From contig SUZV01000015.1 of the NCBI GenBank assembly GCA_015059715.1, forward strand, positions 1-64,000: 64,000 nucleotides of DNA, read 5' to 3'. Under the pieces are notes generated by a model. That model saw nothing but the letters and a program-made list of their open reading frames with translations. It had not been told where the DNA came from and did no database searches. Both the position numbers and the translations under genes were made by a program. Source of the DNA: Rikenellaceae bacterium. GTDB lineage: Bacteria; Bacteroidota; Bacteroidia; Bacteroidales; Rikenellaceae. Positions 1 through 9,555 of the stretch are shown here, in pieces (position 1 is the first letter of the stretch; every line of letters starts with the position of its first letter).

Positions 1-105
1 GCAATCAATACAGATCTAAAAACAAAACTGCGAGTACATAATGGGATGTCTAAGAGATATCGAAGGCTCTTTATAGACGAGTATTTCAAGCTCAAATACA
101 AGTAG
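1..105 (+). CDS. C-terminal end of a CDS truncated by the window edge, function unknown
   Basis: Open frame from base 1 (AINTDLKTKLRVHNGMSKRYRRLFIDEYFKLKYK*) ending in TAG at 103-105, followed at once by a hairpin. Confidence 0.5.
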   Translation, partial: AINTDLKTKLRVHNGMSKRYRRLFIDEYFKLKYK

Positions 106-108
106 AAA

Positions 109-128
109 ATGCGGGCAAACACCCGCAT
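109..128 (+). terminator. Hairpin just after the truncated CDS
   Basis: atgcggg-caaaca-cccgcat, 7-bp perfect stem, followed by a T-rich stretch. Confidence 0.5.
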
Positions 129-190
129 TTATGTACTATTTTTGACCAAGAATCAAAAACCGCCCCGATTTTATGTACTATTTTGACCAA
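128..190. repeat. Two direct copies of ~21 bp (TTTATGTACTATTTTTGACCAA)
   Basis: Copies at 128-149 and 169-190, nearly identical. Confidence 0.7.
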
Positions 191-341
191 TAAGCCCAAA
201 AACGTCACCCCGAGGAGTAGCAAGTAAGGGGGCGGAGTGTGACTAAGGCTCTATGCTCCGACGTGGGGGTCTTACGCTGTCTATAGGGCGGTGTGGAGTG
301 TGGCGTTCGCTTGCAAACGACAACACACCACAAAAACAAAA

Positions 342-367
342 CAGGTGACTGATAACTCAGTCACCTG
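342..367 (-). terminator. Terminator of tRNA-Ser
   Basis: caggtgactg-ataact-cagtcacctg perfect stem; on the minus strand it is followed by a T-rich tract (plus strand ccacaaaaacaaaa). Confidence 0.65.
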
Positions 368-380
368 CTTCTCCATTCAG

Positions 381-465
381 CGGAGAGGGAGGGATTCGAA
401 CCCCCGGAGCCTCGCAGCTCAACGGTTTTCAAGACCGCCGCAATCGACCACTCTGCCACCTCTCC
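381..465 (-). tRNA. tRNA-Ser (anticodon UGA)
   Basis: Reverse complement GGAGAGGTGGCAGAGTGGTCGATTGCGGCGGTCTTGAAAACCG...GGGGGTTCGAATCCCTCCCTCTCCG; acceptor stem GGAGAGG/CCTCTCC, TTCGAAT loop, class II variable arm, anticodon TGA. CCA is not encoded. Confidence 0.95.
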
Positions 466-470
466 AAGCA

Positions 471-502
471 CAAAAGTAGTATAACTTTTTGAATCTGCCA
501 AA
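471..502 (-). promoter_or_regulatory. Bacteroidota-type promoter for tRNA-Ser
   Basis: Minus strand TTTG-N20-TACTTTTG, matching the Bacteroidota -33/-7 consensus TTTG/TAnnTTTG. Confidence 0.6.
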
Positions 503-775
503 TAATTCTGTAAATATTTTTTAATATTTTTTACTTAACTCGACTAATATATTGAATGTCAGCATCCTAAGTGTTGCTATCTACGCGGTACAACAGGCGG
601 CACGAGGCTCTATTGTTGGCCAGGGTAACAGCTAAATTGGTTTTATGGAGTATAAGGAGTTTTACGAAGATTAAGGAGATTAGTGTGTTACTTGCAACGA
701 TTCGACTCCAAAAGAGAGGGGAGGACTAAAAGTAGATTAGCCCCCCCTGACACTATTAGCTATATCGAGTCTTGA

Positions 776-1924
776 TTACTCAACGTACTCGAATGCCTTA
801 GACTCCTTAACTGGGCAGTATGCCGAGTTAACAACATCCCAACGGTTGTTAGCATCCTTAGCAGATACGATTACAAGAACGCCCATATTCTCCCAGTTCC
901 ACTTTGTAGATACCATTGGAAGTGTGAAGGCGCAGTCGTATGTCTGACCTGGCTCAAGAACGCCGATAGACTCACCTGCTACGTTGTTGCGTGAGTACTC
1001 ACCAGAGATGTTACGAAGAGCGTAGTTGTAGATCTTGTGGTAGTCCTTAGTAGCACCTGCCTGGTTAGGAGAGTAGATATTGCTCTCAAGCAACCAAGCT
1101 ACTACCTTGTACTCCTTAGATGCCTTAGCCTTAACCTGAGCTGCGCAGTAGATGTTTGTTGAGTCGCCCTCTACAGCCATTGCGATACCTACATCAGCAC
1201 CATCTTTCTTGATGTATGCACCAAGAGCCTCGGCCATGTAGTTAAGGAATACTGACTGGCCGTAGTTACCTACTGTAGCAGTGTAGAAGTTAATCTTGAT
1301 GTTAGGATAGCCATCAGGAGCCTGCATCTGGTTCAAAGCTGTTGCAGCAGCTGAGTTACCTGGGTCACCAGAAGCCATACCACCAGCGTGGCAAGTTACC
1401 TCGTTGTAGTGCTGGTGCCACTCAGTATTAGCCAAGGCCAAGAGCTTGTCGGTCATACCTGGGCAGTAGCCGCAGTTAACACCTGTGTGGTCGATAACAA
1501 CTGCACGGTGGTTGAATGCGAGGTTCGATGGCTGTGGGTCTGCTGGTACCTGAGGCATCTGAGCCATGATGGTAACAGTCACAGTGTTTGATGTGTACTT
1601 ACCCTTAGTAGCTGTTACATTGATTGCACCACTCACCGTAGGAGTGTATGGGTTAGAGAGCTTGTTAAGGTCTGCATCGTAGAGCGTAACATCCTTAGTT
1701 ACATCTGTACCCTCCTGTGTTACGGTGAAGGTTACAGACTCGCCGAGCTCGATAGCTGTCTTGTCTGCTGTGAGGGTAAGCTCGCCTGTAGTGTTACCGC
1801 CTGTGCCACCACCAGGGTTGTCACCAGGGTTGTCGCCAGGGGTTTTGCCGTCATCTACAGGCTCGCAAGCTGCAAATGCCATTGCTACGCAAGAGAGCAT
1901 TGCAAAAAACTTTGTGAATTTCAT
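776..1924 (-). CDS. Omp28-related outer membrane lipoprotein
   Basis: Signal peptide with lipobox (MAFAACEP), Ig-like N-terminal segment, DHTGVNCGYCPGM CxxC motif typical of Omp28-related proteins; paralogous to the next gene. Confidence 0.85.
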   Translation of the reverse strand: MKFTKFFAMLSCVAMAFAACEPVDDGKTPGDNPGDNPGGGTGGNTTGELTLTADKTAIELGESVTFTVTQEGTDVTKDVTLYDADLNKLSNPYTPTVSGAINVTATKGKYTSNTVTVTIMAQMPQVPADPQPSNLAFNHRAVVIDHTGVNCGYCPGMTDKLLALANTEWHQHYNEVTCHAGGMASGDPGNSAAATALNQMQAPDGYPNIKINFYTATVGNYGQSVFLNYMAEALGAYIKKDGADVGIAMAVEGDSTNIYCAAQVKAKASKEYKVVAWLLESNIYSPNQAGATKDYHKIYNYALRNISGEYSRNNVAGESIGVLEPGQTYDCAFTLPMVSTKWNWENMGVLVIVSAKDANNRWDVVNSAYCPVKESKAFEYVE

Positions 1925-1972
1925 AGTGTTTTTAGGTTTTAATTAGTTAAACTTGATAATTATATAATTCTC

Positions 1973-3058
1973 CTATTTGTAGTCGTAAGCTACGCTTTCG
2001 CCAACGGGACATACAACGACGTTTACAACCTCGAACTTGCCATTAGCACCCTTTGCCGAGGCGATAACCATAACCTTGAGGTTGTCGCGATTCCACTTAG
2101 TACCTGTAATTTCGAGTGACATAGCGAGCGATGACCTCTCTCCAGCCTTGATAGTGCCGAGGTCCATACCCGAGATAGGGTTGGTCGTTACGGCCTGACG
2201 GATGGCATTGTCGTGAGTATTCATCCACTCCTCTGTGGCGTTTGTCTGGTTTGCTACGATGCCATCCTCAAGAAGCCACGCTGTTACGCGATACTCGTTC
2301 TCGACAGCCGCCTTAACCTCGGCATTCACTATTACCGATGATGAGGCGAGGCTTGTAGCTGCGGCGATACCTGCATCGGCTGACTCCCTCCACTGCGCAT
2401 CTATCTGCTGCTTGATATGCTCAGCATTGTACGACGAGGTGGTAGTGTATGCGAAGTTGTAGGTGAGCGTAGGGTAGTCCGTTACACCATAGTAGCCCGA
2501 TACAGCATTTGCTGCTGACGAGGTAGCAGGGTCGCTCGATGCATAGCTGTGCGACATTGCCTCGTGATACTTCGAGTGGTAGTCGCCAGTCTCTGAGACC
2601 TCCTTGAGTGCAAGCATCATCTTGGGGCAGTAGCCGCAGGTGTTGCCTGTGTGGTCCACGAGCAGGATGCGGTGCTTAAATGCTGTGCTTGCCTCGTTTG
2701 CATCTGCTGGAAGTGCAGGAATAGATGGCAATACCGTAACCTCGATAGTCGCCGTAATAGCACTACCTGCTACGGCATAGAACTCATACTTACCATCCTC
2801 GGTGGGGGTGTAGGGGTTAGATACCTCTACAAAGTCGTGAGTCTTGTCGAAAATAGTAGCCTCGGCCGTGATGTCGGTGCCATCCTCGGCTGTTACGGTG
2901 AAGGTGATAGGGTTGTTAACCTCTACAGATAGCACATCGGCCTTAAGCGTAGCACTTCCTGTAGGCTTCTTGCCCTCATCGCCATTGTCGTCGCCACCAC
3001 AACCTACTGCGAGGGTTGCGGCTGCGGCGATAAATGCTAAAAACTTAGTAAATCTCAT
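1973..3058 (-). CDS. Omp28-related outer membrane lipoprotein (paralogue)
   Basis: Lipobox LAVGCGG followed by acidic residues; DHTGNTCGYCPKM motif; same domain layout as 776..1924. Confidence 0.85.
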   Translation of the reverse strand: MRFTKFLAFIAAAATLAVGCGGDDNGDEGKKPTGSATLKADVLSVEVNNPITFTVTAEDGTDITAEATIFDKTHDFVEVSNPYTPTEDGKYEFYAVAGSAITATIEVTVLPSIPALPADANEASTAFKHRILLVDHTGNTCGYCPKMMLALKEVSETGDYHSKYHEAMSHSYASSDPATSSAANAVSGYYGVTDYPTLTYNFAYTTTSSYNAEHIKQQIDAQWRESADAGIAAATSLASSSVIVNAEVKAAVENEYRVTAWLLEDGIVANQTNATEEWMNTHDNAIRQAVTTNPISGMDLGTIKAGERSSLAMSLEITGTKWNRDNLKVMVIASAKGANGKFEVVNVVVCPVGESVAYDYK

Positions 3059-3080
3059 ACTCTTTTATTACTGTTATTGC

Positions 3081-4829
3081 TTAGAATGAGAGGGTCAGCG
3101 AGAGGTTTACACCTGTATATGCTGGCTGGAAGCGGCATACACCACCCGAGCATACGTAACCTGCGCGGTTACGGCCATAAGAGAGCTGTGCGCGGAGGCT
3201 GTTGTGTGTAAAGCTGGCACCTACCTGGTAGTAGTGCAAGAGCTTGTGCTCGCCCTCCTGAGTATCGGGGTTGGTGATGTAGTAGTTACCATACTGGCCA
3301 TCAATCATCTTCTCGCAGTTCCACATATCGCTCACGTAGAAGCTGAACTTAGGTGCGAAGTTGTACTCGATAGTACCTGCTACCCAGTCGCCCTCGTACT
3401 CGTTAGATGCCAAATACTGTGCCTCGACACGTATAGAGTGCTTCTTGTTGAACTTATAGGTTACATCACCTACAAAGATGTGCGAGCGGCAGTAGTGTGA
3501 CTCTGGGTTATCATACTTGGTGATAGCCTGGTCCCAACGCTGGAATGAGTAGAGGAAGGTAGTCTTGAGCTTCTTGCTCCACTGACGCTCAACGTCGAAG
3601 TTAAAGTCAATCCATACGTTACGGCCCTCAGCCTTAATGTTGTACATCTTGTTGTGGTGGTCGATGGTGTTGAACATCGAGAAGTTAGCGTGGAAGTTCC
3701 AGTACTTACCGCGAGCCTTGGGATTACGCAACGAGTAGTATAGGTCGATCTGACCACCAATCTCGCCTCCAGTGTGAACGCTTGCGCCCATATATGGGTT
3801 AAGGTTAGCAAGCGAGTAGGTGTGCTGACGTGTAAGCAGTGGGATGTAGTTTATGGTGTTACCACCGCCAATAGCCTGCATGCGCATATCGGCGTATGTT
3901 GTCATACCCTCCTGACGGCGGAATGATGCCGAGGCCGAGAAACGCTTGTAGTTGTAGCCGAGGTCGATGTTGATAACATTACCCTTAGCGGCATCGAGAG
4001 CAGGGTTGTAGACATCCTCGTTGAGCTTCTGTACATACTCGCCGCGGAACGAGAAACCCTTATACTCGAAGTTAGCACGACCAGATACCATGTGGAGTAC
4101 ATCGTGGTCAATACCCTGAGCCATATATGCCAAGTCCTCCTCGCCGACGATAGGGAAGTCTACGTGCGCATCCTTCTGGTAGCGACCTACGTAGCTACCC
4201 TCGATAGATATCATACCATCATACCAACCTGCCATCTCTGAGATAGAGAGCGCGAGGTCAGCACCCCAAACAGGATTTGTGGTGCGGATATCGTAGAGGC
4301 GAGGTAGACCAGCCAGCACCTTCACGTTAACCATATTGTTGAAGTTGTAGAAGGCACGGGCACCTGCCAATGCGTTGTTAAAGCCAAGGTTGCGGTCCTC
4401 GTATGTACGGAAGATAAGACCGTTACCAAACTGGTCGTATATATCACCGAGGCGAACACCCCAGTTCTGGTCCTCCCACTGTACGTACTTCGTAAAGAAG
4501 GCCGTAAGCTTCGAGTCGCGCTGCTGATAGGTGTACTGGTCGTAGCCATAGAGGCCTGGTAGGTAGCCGTCAATCTGTACGCCTGCCGAGAAGCGGCCAA
4601 GACGGTAGTCTACCTTGAGGTAGTCATTCGAACCGAAATCGCCACGAACACGCTCCTCGGGCTTGATGAGTCCTGCCTCCTCAAGAGTCTTATCGGGGGT
4701 GTAGTATGTATTGTTGCTCTCCAAAGCTACCGAAAGCTGGCCCTCGCCGACCTTAATCTGTGCCGAGGCCTCGTTAGTAGCAAATGTAGCGGCGGCCAAA
4801 ACGCCGATAAAGAGTAAAAATTTCTTCAT
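3081..4829 (-). CDS. DUF6029 family outer membrane beta-barrel protein
   Basis: Start taken at MKKFLLFIGVLAAATFA (signal peptide), not the ORF-track start at 4877; aromatic/amphipathic strands and terminal SLTLSF. Confidence 0.75.
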   Translation of the reverse strand: MKKFLLFIGVLAAATFATNEASAQIKVGEGQLSVALESNNTYYTPDKTLEEAGLIKPEERVRGDFGSNDYLKVDYRLGRFSAGVQIDGYLPGLYGYDQYTYQQRDSKLTAFFTKYVQWEDQNWGVRLGDIYDQFGNGLIFRTYEDRNLGFNNALAGARAFYNFNNMVNVKVLAGLPRLYDIRTTNPVWGADLALSISEMAGWYDGMISIEGSYVGRYQKDAHVDFPIVGEEDLAYMAQGIDHDVLHMVSGRANFEYKGFSFRGEYVQKLNEDVYNPALDAAKGNVINIDLGYNYKRFSASASFRRQEGMTTYADMRMQAIGGGNTINYIPLLTRQHTYSLANLNPYMGASVHTGGEIGGQIDLYYSLRNPKARGKYWNFHANFSMFNTIDHHNKMYNIKAEGRNVWIDFNFDVERQWSKKLKTTFLYSFQRWDQAITKYDNPESHYCRSHIFVGDVTYKFNKKHSIRVEAQYLASNEYEGDWVAGTIEYNFAPKFSFYVSDMWNCEKMIDGQYGNYYITNPDTQEGEHKLLHYYQVGASFTHNSLRAQLSYGRNRAGYVCSGGVCRFQPAYTGVNLSLTLSF

Positions 4830-4906
4830 ATATGAAAGTTTATAACTTGGAACAATGGGAGTTGTGGCGACCCACAACCCCCTATGTATTTATAGTCTTG
4901 GTTCGA

Positions 4907-5389
4907 TTATTTAAGTGCCTTAATCTCCTCGAAGAGCTTCTGCTCGCTACCTGGTGTGTAGCCCGAGTGTGACGCTACGATGTTACCCTGGCCATCGACA
5001 ACGAAGGTGTGGGGCGTGAGGCTCACGTTCATGGCACGCTTCAAATCCTGGTTCTTGTCGTAGACACATACATAGTCGTCCCAACCCTGGCCCTGTGTCA
5101 TAGCACGTGCGCGGCTTACGGTACGAGCATCGTCAACAGATACGGCTACAACCTTCATGTCTACCTCGTCGAGCCAGTCGTAGAGGTTGTCGTTGATAGC
5201 GTTAAGCTCCATAATGCAAGGCTTGCAGGTGGTTGACCAGAATGAGATAATCATAGGTGTGCCATCTACCAACTCCTGGATAGAGATAACCTTACCCTCC
5301 TGATTTTCAACCTTTACATCGGGCAACGACTGTGCTGAAGCACCAAAGCCAACCATCATGGCGAGCATCAAAAACATTAGCTTTTTCAT
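4907..5389 (-). CDS. TlpA-like thioredoxin-fold protein
   Basis: Signal peptide, FWSTTCKPCIMEL CxxC motif, TPHTFVVDGQGNIV. Confidence 0.85.
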   Translation of the reverse strand: MKKLMFLMLAMMVGFGASAQSLPDVKVENQEGKVISIQELVDGTPMIISFWSTTCKPCIMELNAINDNLYDWLDEVDMKVVAVSVDDARTVSRARAMTQGQGWDDYVCVYDKNQDLKRAMNVSLTPHTFVVDGQGNIVASHSGYTPGSEQKLFEEIKALK

Positions 5390-5445
5390 AATACTTTAGA
5401 AGTTTTAAGTTAACAATCTCTCTCTAATAGTGTCTACTCTATGAG

Positions 5446-5526
5446 CCTATATCCTGCTTGGTGAATATATATCCTACTTGGTAAACCTATATCCTACTTG
5501 CTACTTGGTAAACCTATATCCTCAAG
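5446..5526. repeat. Short tandem repeat, ~20-bp unit CCTATATCCTACTTGGTAAA
   Basis: About four imperfect copies read directly. Confidence 0.75.
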
Positions 5527-5790
5527 GCAAGAAGTCCTCGGCCCTTAGCAGTATAACGCAGTAACAGGTCGTTTGTTATTCATTAACCTATTAACTTGTG
5601 CGCAAGATAGTGATTTTTCGCCAAACTGCGCAATATTCTCGGAGAAAAAATAGCGAAACGCCAATTTTTAGGGTTGAAATGACGGATTATGCCCTCGCCG
5701 AGGTGCCGCATCATAGCAAGAGAGCTTGGAGAAACTAAGAAATCTATCGCTAAACTCCTTAAGCTCTCTAAGCTCCCTAAACTCCAAGTC

Positions 5791-5917
5791 CGACCCCCTC
5801 TTAAGTCTGGCCCCCTCTTAAGTCTGGCCCCCTCTTAAGTCTGGCCCCCTCTTAAGTCTGGTCCCCTCTTAAGTCTGGCCCCCCCTCAAGTCTGGCCCTC
5901 TCAAGTCTGGCCCCTTG
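5791..5917. repeat. Tandem repeat, 17-bp unit TGGCCCCCTCTTAAGTC
   Basis: About 7.5 copies: cgaccccctcttaagtc, 3x tggccccctcttaagtc, tggtcccctcttaagtc, tggccccccctcaagtc, tggccctctcaagtc, partial. Confidence 0.9.
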
Positions 5918-5933
5918 TAGGGGTGTAACAGGG

Positions 5934-7694
5934 CTATCTCTCGGGTTTTATATCCTTAACCCTTAGCTGCTTGCTCACCGTGCCACGATAGTGGTTCTCG
6001 ACAATCTGGTAGCATACCGATATAGGCTTGCCTGCGCGTACCCACTCGTAGTGTGTGGGCTGCTGGAAGGCGATAGCAGGGATTGTCGTGTGAGGCTTCT
6101 CGCGCTGCATAAGGTCCATGCGCAGATGGTCACACTCAACGCCTACTAACTTGGCATCACCCCTATTGCTCGCACCCTTGGTCATAAAGACTGGGGCACT
6201 GTTTCCTGGACCAAAAGGCTGGAAACTATTGAGCTGGCGGTGAAACTCCTCGGTTATCTCCGAGAAGAGTAGCTCGCTGTCGATATCTACCTGAGGCACA
6301 AGGATATTGGGGTCTATATTGCGCTCCACATAGTCGTTAAATCGCTTAGTGAAGGCCTCAACATTCTCCTCCTTCATCGTCAGGCCTGCCGCATACATGT
6401 GGCCTCCGAAGTTCTCCAAAAGGTCCGAGCACGACTCAACGGCCTGGTAGAGGTCGAAGCCTGCAACCGAGCGTGCCGAGCCTGTGACAAAGCCGTTAGA
6501 CTTCGTGAGCACAACCGTAGGGCGGTAGTAGGTCTCGATAAGGCGCGAGGCTACGATGCCCACGATACCCTTCATCCACTTAGGATTATAGATTACCGTG
6601 CTCTTAAGTGCCTTAAGCTCGGGGTGCGACTCCACGTAGTCGTGCGCCTCCTGAGTAACGTTGCGGTCGATGCTCTTACGGTCCTGGTTGAACGAGTCGA
6701 TAACCTCACCAAACTTGGCGGCCTCCTGCTCGTTACCCTCGATAAGAAGGCTTACGGCAGCGTGGCCACCCGAAGGAGCGGCATTCTCGTCATCCTCGTC
6801 CATACGCATGCGCCCTGCGGCGTTGATGCGTGGGCCGATTTTGAATACTATGTCGTCGATGGTGATGTTGTGACCCTGGAGTCCACAAATCTTGATTATC
6901 GACAACAAACCCTTTGATGGCGAAGCATTTAGCTTGCGCAATCCGTAGTATGCCAAGATGCGGTTTTCATCCACAAGAGGCACAATGTCAGAAGCGATGC
7001 TGACAACCAACAAATCGAGCAGATGTTCAATCTCTGCAAATGCGATGTTGTTGCGCTTGGCATACGCCTCGACGAGTTTAAAACCAACGCCACAGCCTGA
7101 TAGCTCATCGAAAGGATAGCTACAGTCGTTGCGCTTAGGGTCCAATACAGCCACTGCTGCGGGAATCTCCTCAGCAGGTAAATGGTGGTCGCAGATGATG
7201 AAATCTACGCCCTTCTGTTTGGCATAGGCCACCTTCTCTACGGCTTTGATGCCGCAGTCCAAGGCGATGACCAGCTTAACGCCCTTGCGGACTGCGTGGT
7301 CGATGCTTCGGATCGATATGCCGTAACCATCGACATATCTGTCGGGGATGTAGAACGTCAAGTTCTTGTGCCCTATCTGGCTTAAGAACTTGTATACTAA
7401 TGCTACAGCGGTGGTGCCATCGACATCGTAGTCGCCGTAAATCATCACTTTCTCCCCAGCCTTTACGGCCCTCTCGATACGCTCTACGGCCTTGTCCATA
7501 TCCTTCATAAGGAAGGGATCGTGCAAGTCGCGTAGTGCGGGCGAGAAGAACCTCTTTGCCTTCTCTTCGGTGTCTATGCCCCTCTGAACTAATAGGTTTG
7601 TCAGCACCGTAGACATCCCGAGTCGTGTGGATAATGCCTCCACCGTAGCTCTGTCGCCTTGTGGCTTGACAACCCATCTCTTTTCTATGGGCAT
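5934..7694 (-). CDS. recJ: Single-stranded-DNA-specific exonuclease RecJ
   Basis: DHH family motifs YGDYDVDGTTA, CDHHLP, GPRINAAGRM, GGHMYAAGL. Confidence 0.95.
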   Translation of the reverse strand: MPIEKRWVVKPQGDRATVEALSTRLGMSTVLTNLLVQRGIDTEEKAKRFFSPALRDLHDPFLMKDMDKAVERIERAVKAGEKVMIYGDYDVDGTTAVALVYKFLSQIGHKNLTFYIPDRYVDGYGISIRSIDHAVRKGVKLVIALDCGIKAVEKVAYAKQKGVDFIICDHHLPAEEIPAAVAVLDPKRNDCSYPFDELSGCGVGFKLVEAYAKRNNIAFAEIEHLLDLLVVSIASDIVPLVDENRILAYYGLRKLNASPSKGLLSIIKICGLQGHNITIDDIVFKIGPRINAAGRMRMDEDDENAAPSGGHAAVSLLIEGNEQEAAKFGEVIDSFNQDRKSIDRNVTQEAHDYVESHPELKALKSTVIYNPKWMKGIVGIVASRLIETYYRPTVVLTKSNGFVTGSARSVAGFDLYQAVESCSDLLENFGGHMYAAGLTMKEENVEAFTKRFNDYVERNIDPNILVPQVDIDSELLFSEITEEFHRQLNSFQPFGPGNSAPVFMTKGASNRGDAKLVGVECDHLRMDLMQREKPHTTIPAIAFQQPTHYEWVRAGKPISVCYQIVENHYRGTVSKQLRVKDIKPER

Positions 7695-7699
7695 AACGT

Positions 7700-8404
7700 C
7701 TATTTTTTATATTTAACATTTAAATTTTTCGTTAAGTAATTGATAAACTTGGGCTTCACCTCGGCCATCGTAACCTCGCGTCCGCAGAGCGTCGTGAGCG
7801 AGCATACTCCTCTGTCGGTAAAACCACAGGGGTTGATAAGCTCGAACCATTTGAGGTCAGTGGCTACGTTCATCGCCAAGCCGTGCATCGTGATGCCGTG
7901 CGACGCTCTCACGCCTATGGCGCAGAGCTTAACTAAGCGACCTTGGGCTGTTGTTACCCACACGCCCGAGGCACCCTCGCTGCGGTGCGCCTCGATGCCA
8001 TACTCGGCAGCCAGTTCGATGACGCTCTCTTCAAGTGCCTCTATATAACGTCGTATTCCAAGACCTATTGTGTCTAAATCGACGATAGGGTAGCAGACCA
8101 GCTGTCCAGGTCCATGAAAGGTGATATCTCCACCACGATCTATGTGGTAGAACTCAGCACCCAAGCTCTTGAGGTACTCCTCTGTGCAGAGCATATTGTC
8201 GTAGTGACCGCTCTTGCCGAGGGTGTATACTGCAGGGTGTTCAACGAGGAGTATAGTTCCGATTATCGGTTTGGTATTCGCCTTGTCGGCTTTTTGCTGG
8301 CACAATGCGTCAAAGAGCGTGCGCTGGAGCTCCCAGCACTCGCTATACGACATTGAGCCTAAATCTCTAATCTCTACTTCTGGTAGTTCTACTCTGTTTT
8401 GCAT
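7700..8404 (-). CDS. lipB: Lipoyl(octanoyl) transferase LipB
   Basis: RGGDITFHGPGQLVCYPIVDL, GLAMNVATDLKWFELINPCG. Confidence 0.95.
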   Translation of the reverse strand: MQNRVELPEVEIRDLGSMSYSECWELQRTLFDALCQQKADKANTKPIIGTILLVEHPAVYTLGKSGHYDNMLCTEEYLKSLGAEFYHIDRGGDITFHGPGQLVCYPIVDLDTIGLGIRRYIEALEESVIELAAEYGIEAHRSEGASGVWVTTAQGRLVKLCAIGVRASHGITMHGLAMNVATDLKWFELINPCGFTDRGVCSLTTLCGREVTMAEVKPKFINYLTKNLNVKYKK

Positions 8405-9282
8405 ACCTCTCTGACTGCTTCAAGTGCGGCATCCGCCAAGTATGAGGAACGCACAAGTGGTGCGCTCGCACAGTAAGCGAAACCCATCTCGAGAGCCTTG
8501 AGTCGGTACTCTTCGAACTTTTCGGGAGTAATATAAGCCTTTACGGGGTAGTGCTCCTTAGTGGGTCGAAGATATTGGCCGAGAGTTACTATCGATACGC
8601 CCACCTCACGCAGGTCGCGGAGTGTTTGCAGTATCTCCTCTTCGCTCTCGCCAAGACCGACCATCAAGCCGCTCTTAGCAACCGCACCACTCTCGGCTAT
8701 ATGCCTAAGTGTGGCCAACGAGGTACGATACTTAGCGCGTGAACGCACCTCGGGGGTTAGTCGCTCGACGGTTTCGATGTTGTGTCCGACGATGTCGGGA
8801 CGCGATGCCAGCACCATATCTATAAGTTCGGGGCGGGCATCCATATCGGAAATAAGGAGCTCTATTGTCGAATTGGGGTTAAGGCGACGTACAGCCTCTA
8901 CGGTTTCGGCCCATATCTGAGCACCATGGTCCGCGAGGTCGTCGCGCGTTACCGATGTGATAACGACATGCTTTAGGCCCATCTGCTTGACGCTCTCGGC
9001 CACCTTCATAGGCTCGGCTGCATCTACGGGCAGTGGTCTACCTGTTGTAGTGGCGCAGAAGCGGCAGTTGCGCGTGCATATATCGCCCAGAATCATAAAC
9101 GTAGCAGTGCGCCTACTCCAGCACTCGGCCTTGTTAGGACACATACCACTTGTGCATATAGTATGCAGACACTTACCCTCGACGATATGTTCTACATCGG
9201 CGGTATTTGCCGTACTACGCAGGCTGATTTTCAGCCATTCTGGCTTTCTGAGATACTCTTCGCGCTTTGGCACCTTTGGCAT
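8389..9282 (-). CDS. lipA: Lipoyl synthase LipA
   Basis: CTSGMCPNKAECW and CTRNCRFC Fe-S motifs; start taken at MPKVPKREEYLRKPEWLK; overlaps the lipB start. Confidence 0.95.
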   Translation of the reverse strand: MPKVPKREEYLRKPEWLKISLRSTANTADVEHIVEGKCLHTICTSGMCPNKAECWSRRTATFMILGDICTRNCRFCATTTGRPLPVDAAEPMKVAESVKQMGLKHVVITSVTRDDLADHGAQIWAETVEAVRRLNPNSTIELLISDMDARPELIDMVLASRPDIVGHNIETVERLTPEVRSRAKYRTSLATLRHIAESGAVAKSGLMVGLGESEEEILQTLRDLREVGVSIVTLGQYLRPTKEHYPVKAYITPEKFEEYRLKALEMGFAYCASAPLVRSSYLADAALEAVREVCKTE

Positions 9283-9310
9283 TTTTAAGTTCACTTTTTT
9301 CCAATTGATG

Positions 9311-9340
9311 CAAAAGTACAAAAAAATTCAATAACTCCAA
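9311..9340 (-). promoter_or_regulatory. Bacteroidota-type promoter upstream of lipA
   Basis: Minus strand TTG-N19-TACTTTTG. Confidence 0.6.
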
Positions 9341-9492
9341 ACTTTTTAACAATAAATCTACTATATGACTATTTTGTGCAAGATATGACTAAGGCTTGCG
9401 AGTCGATTAGTTTAGCAAGATTAGGCAAATTCGGGAGATTAGCGAGGGCCTATCCCTTCTCGGAGGCCACTCAGCGCAGATAAATCACAAAA

Positions 9493-9530
9493 ACCCATAG
9501 CGACACACCTCTTGGTGAGTCACTATGGGT
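9493..9530 (-). terminator. Hairpin downstream of infC
   Basis: acccatag...ctatgggt stem extended by cga/tca pairing, in the lipA-infC gap. Confidence 0.6.
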
Positions 9531-9555
9531 AGTTATTAAGCTATAACCCCTGGCT

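Noticed and set aside
291-479. 62-aa ORF spanning the tRNA-Ser
   Set aside because: Translation of the antisense of a tRNA gene ([16 protein letters not shown] is a typical tRNA-derived artefact).
4830-4877. Longer N-terminus of the DUF6029 protein in the ORF track
   Set aside because: The signal peptide begins at MKKFLLFIG (4829); the upstream 16 residues are not signal-like.
5791-5917. Possible CRISPR array
   Set aside because: Units are contiguous 17-mers with no spacers, and no cas genes are in the window.
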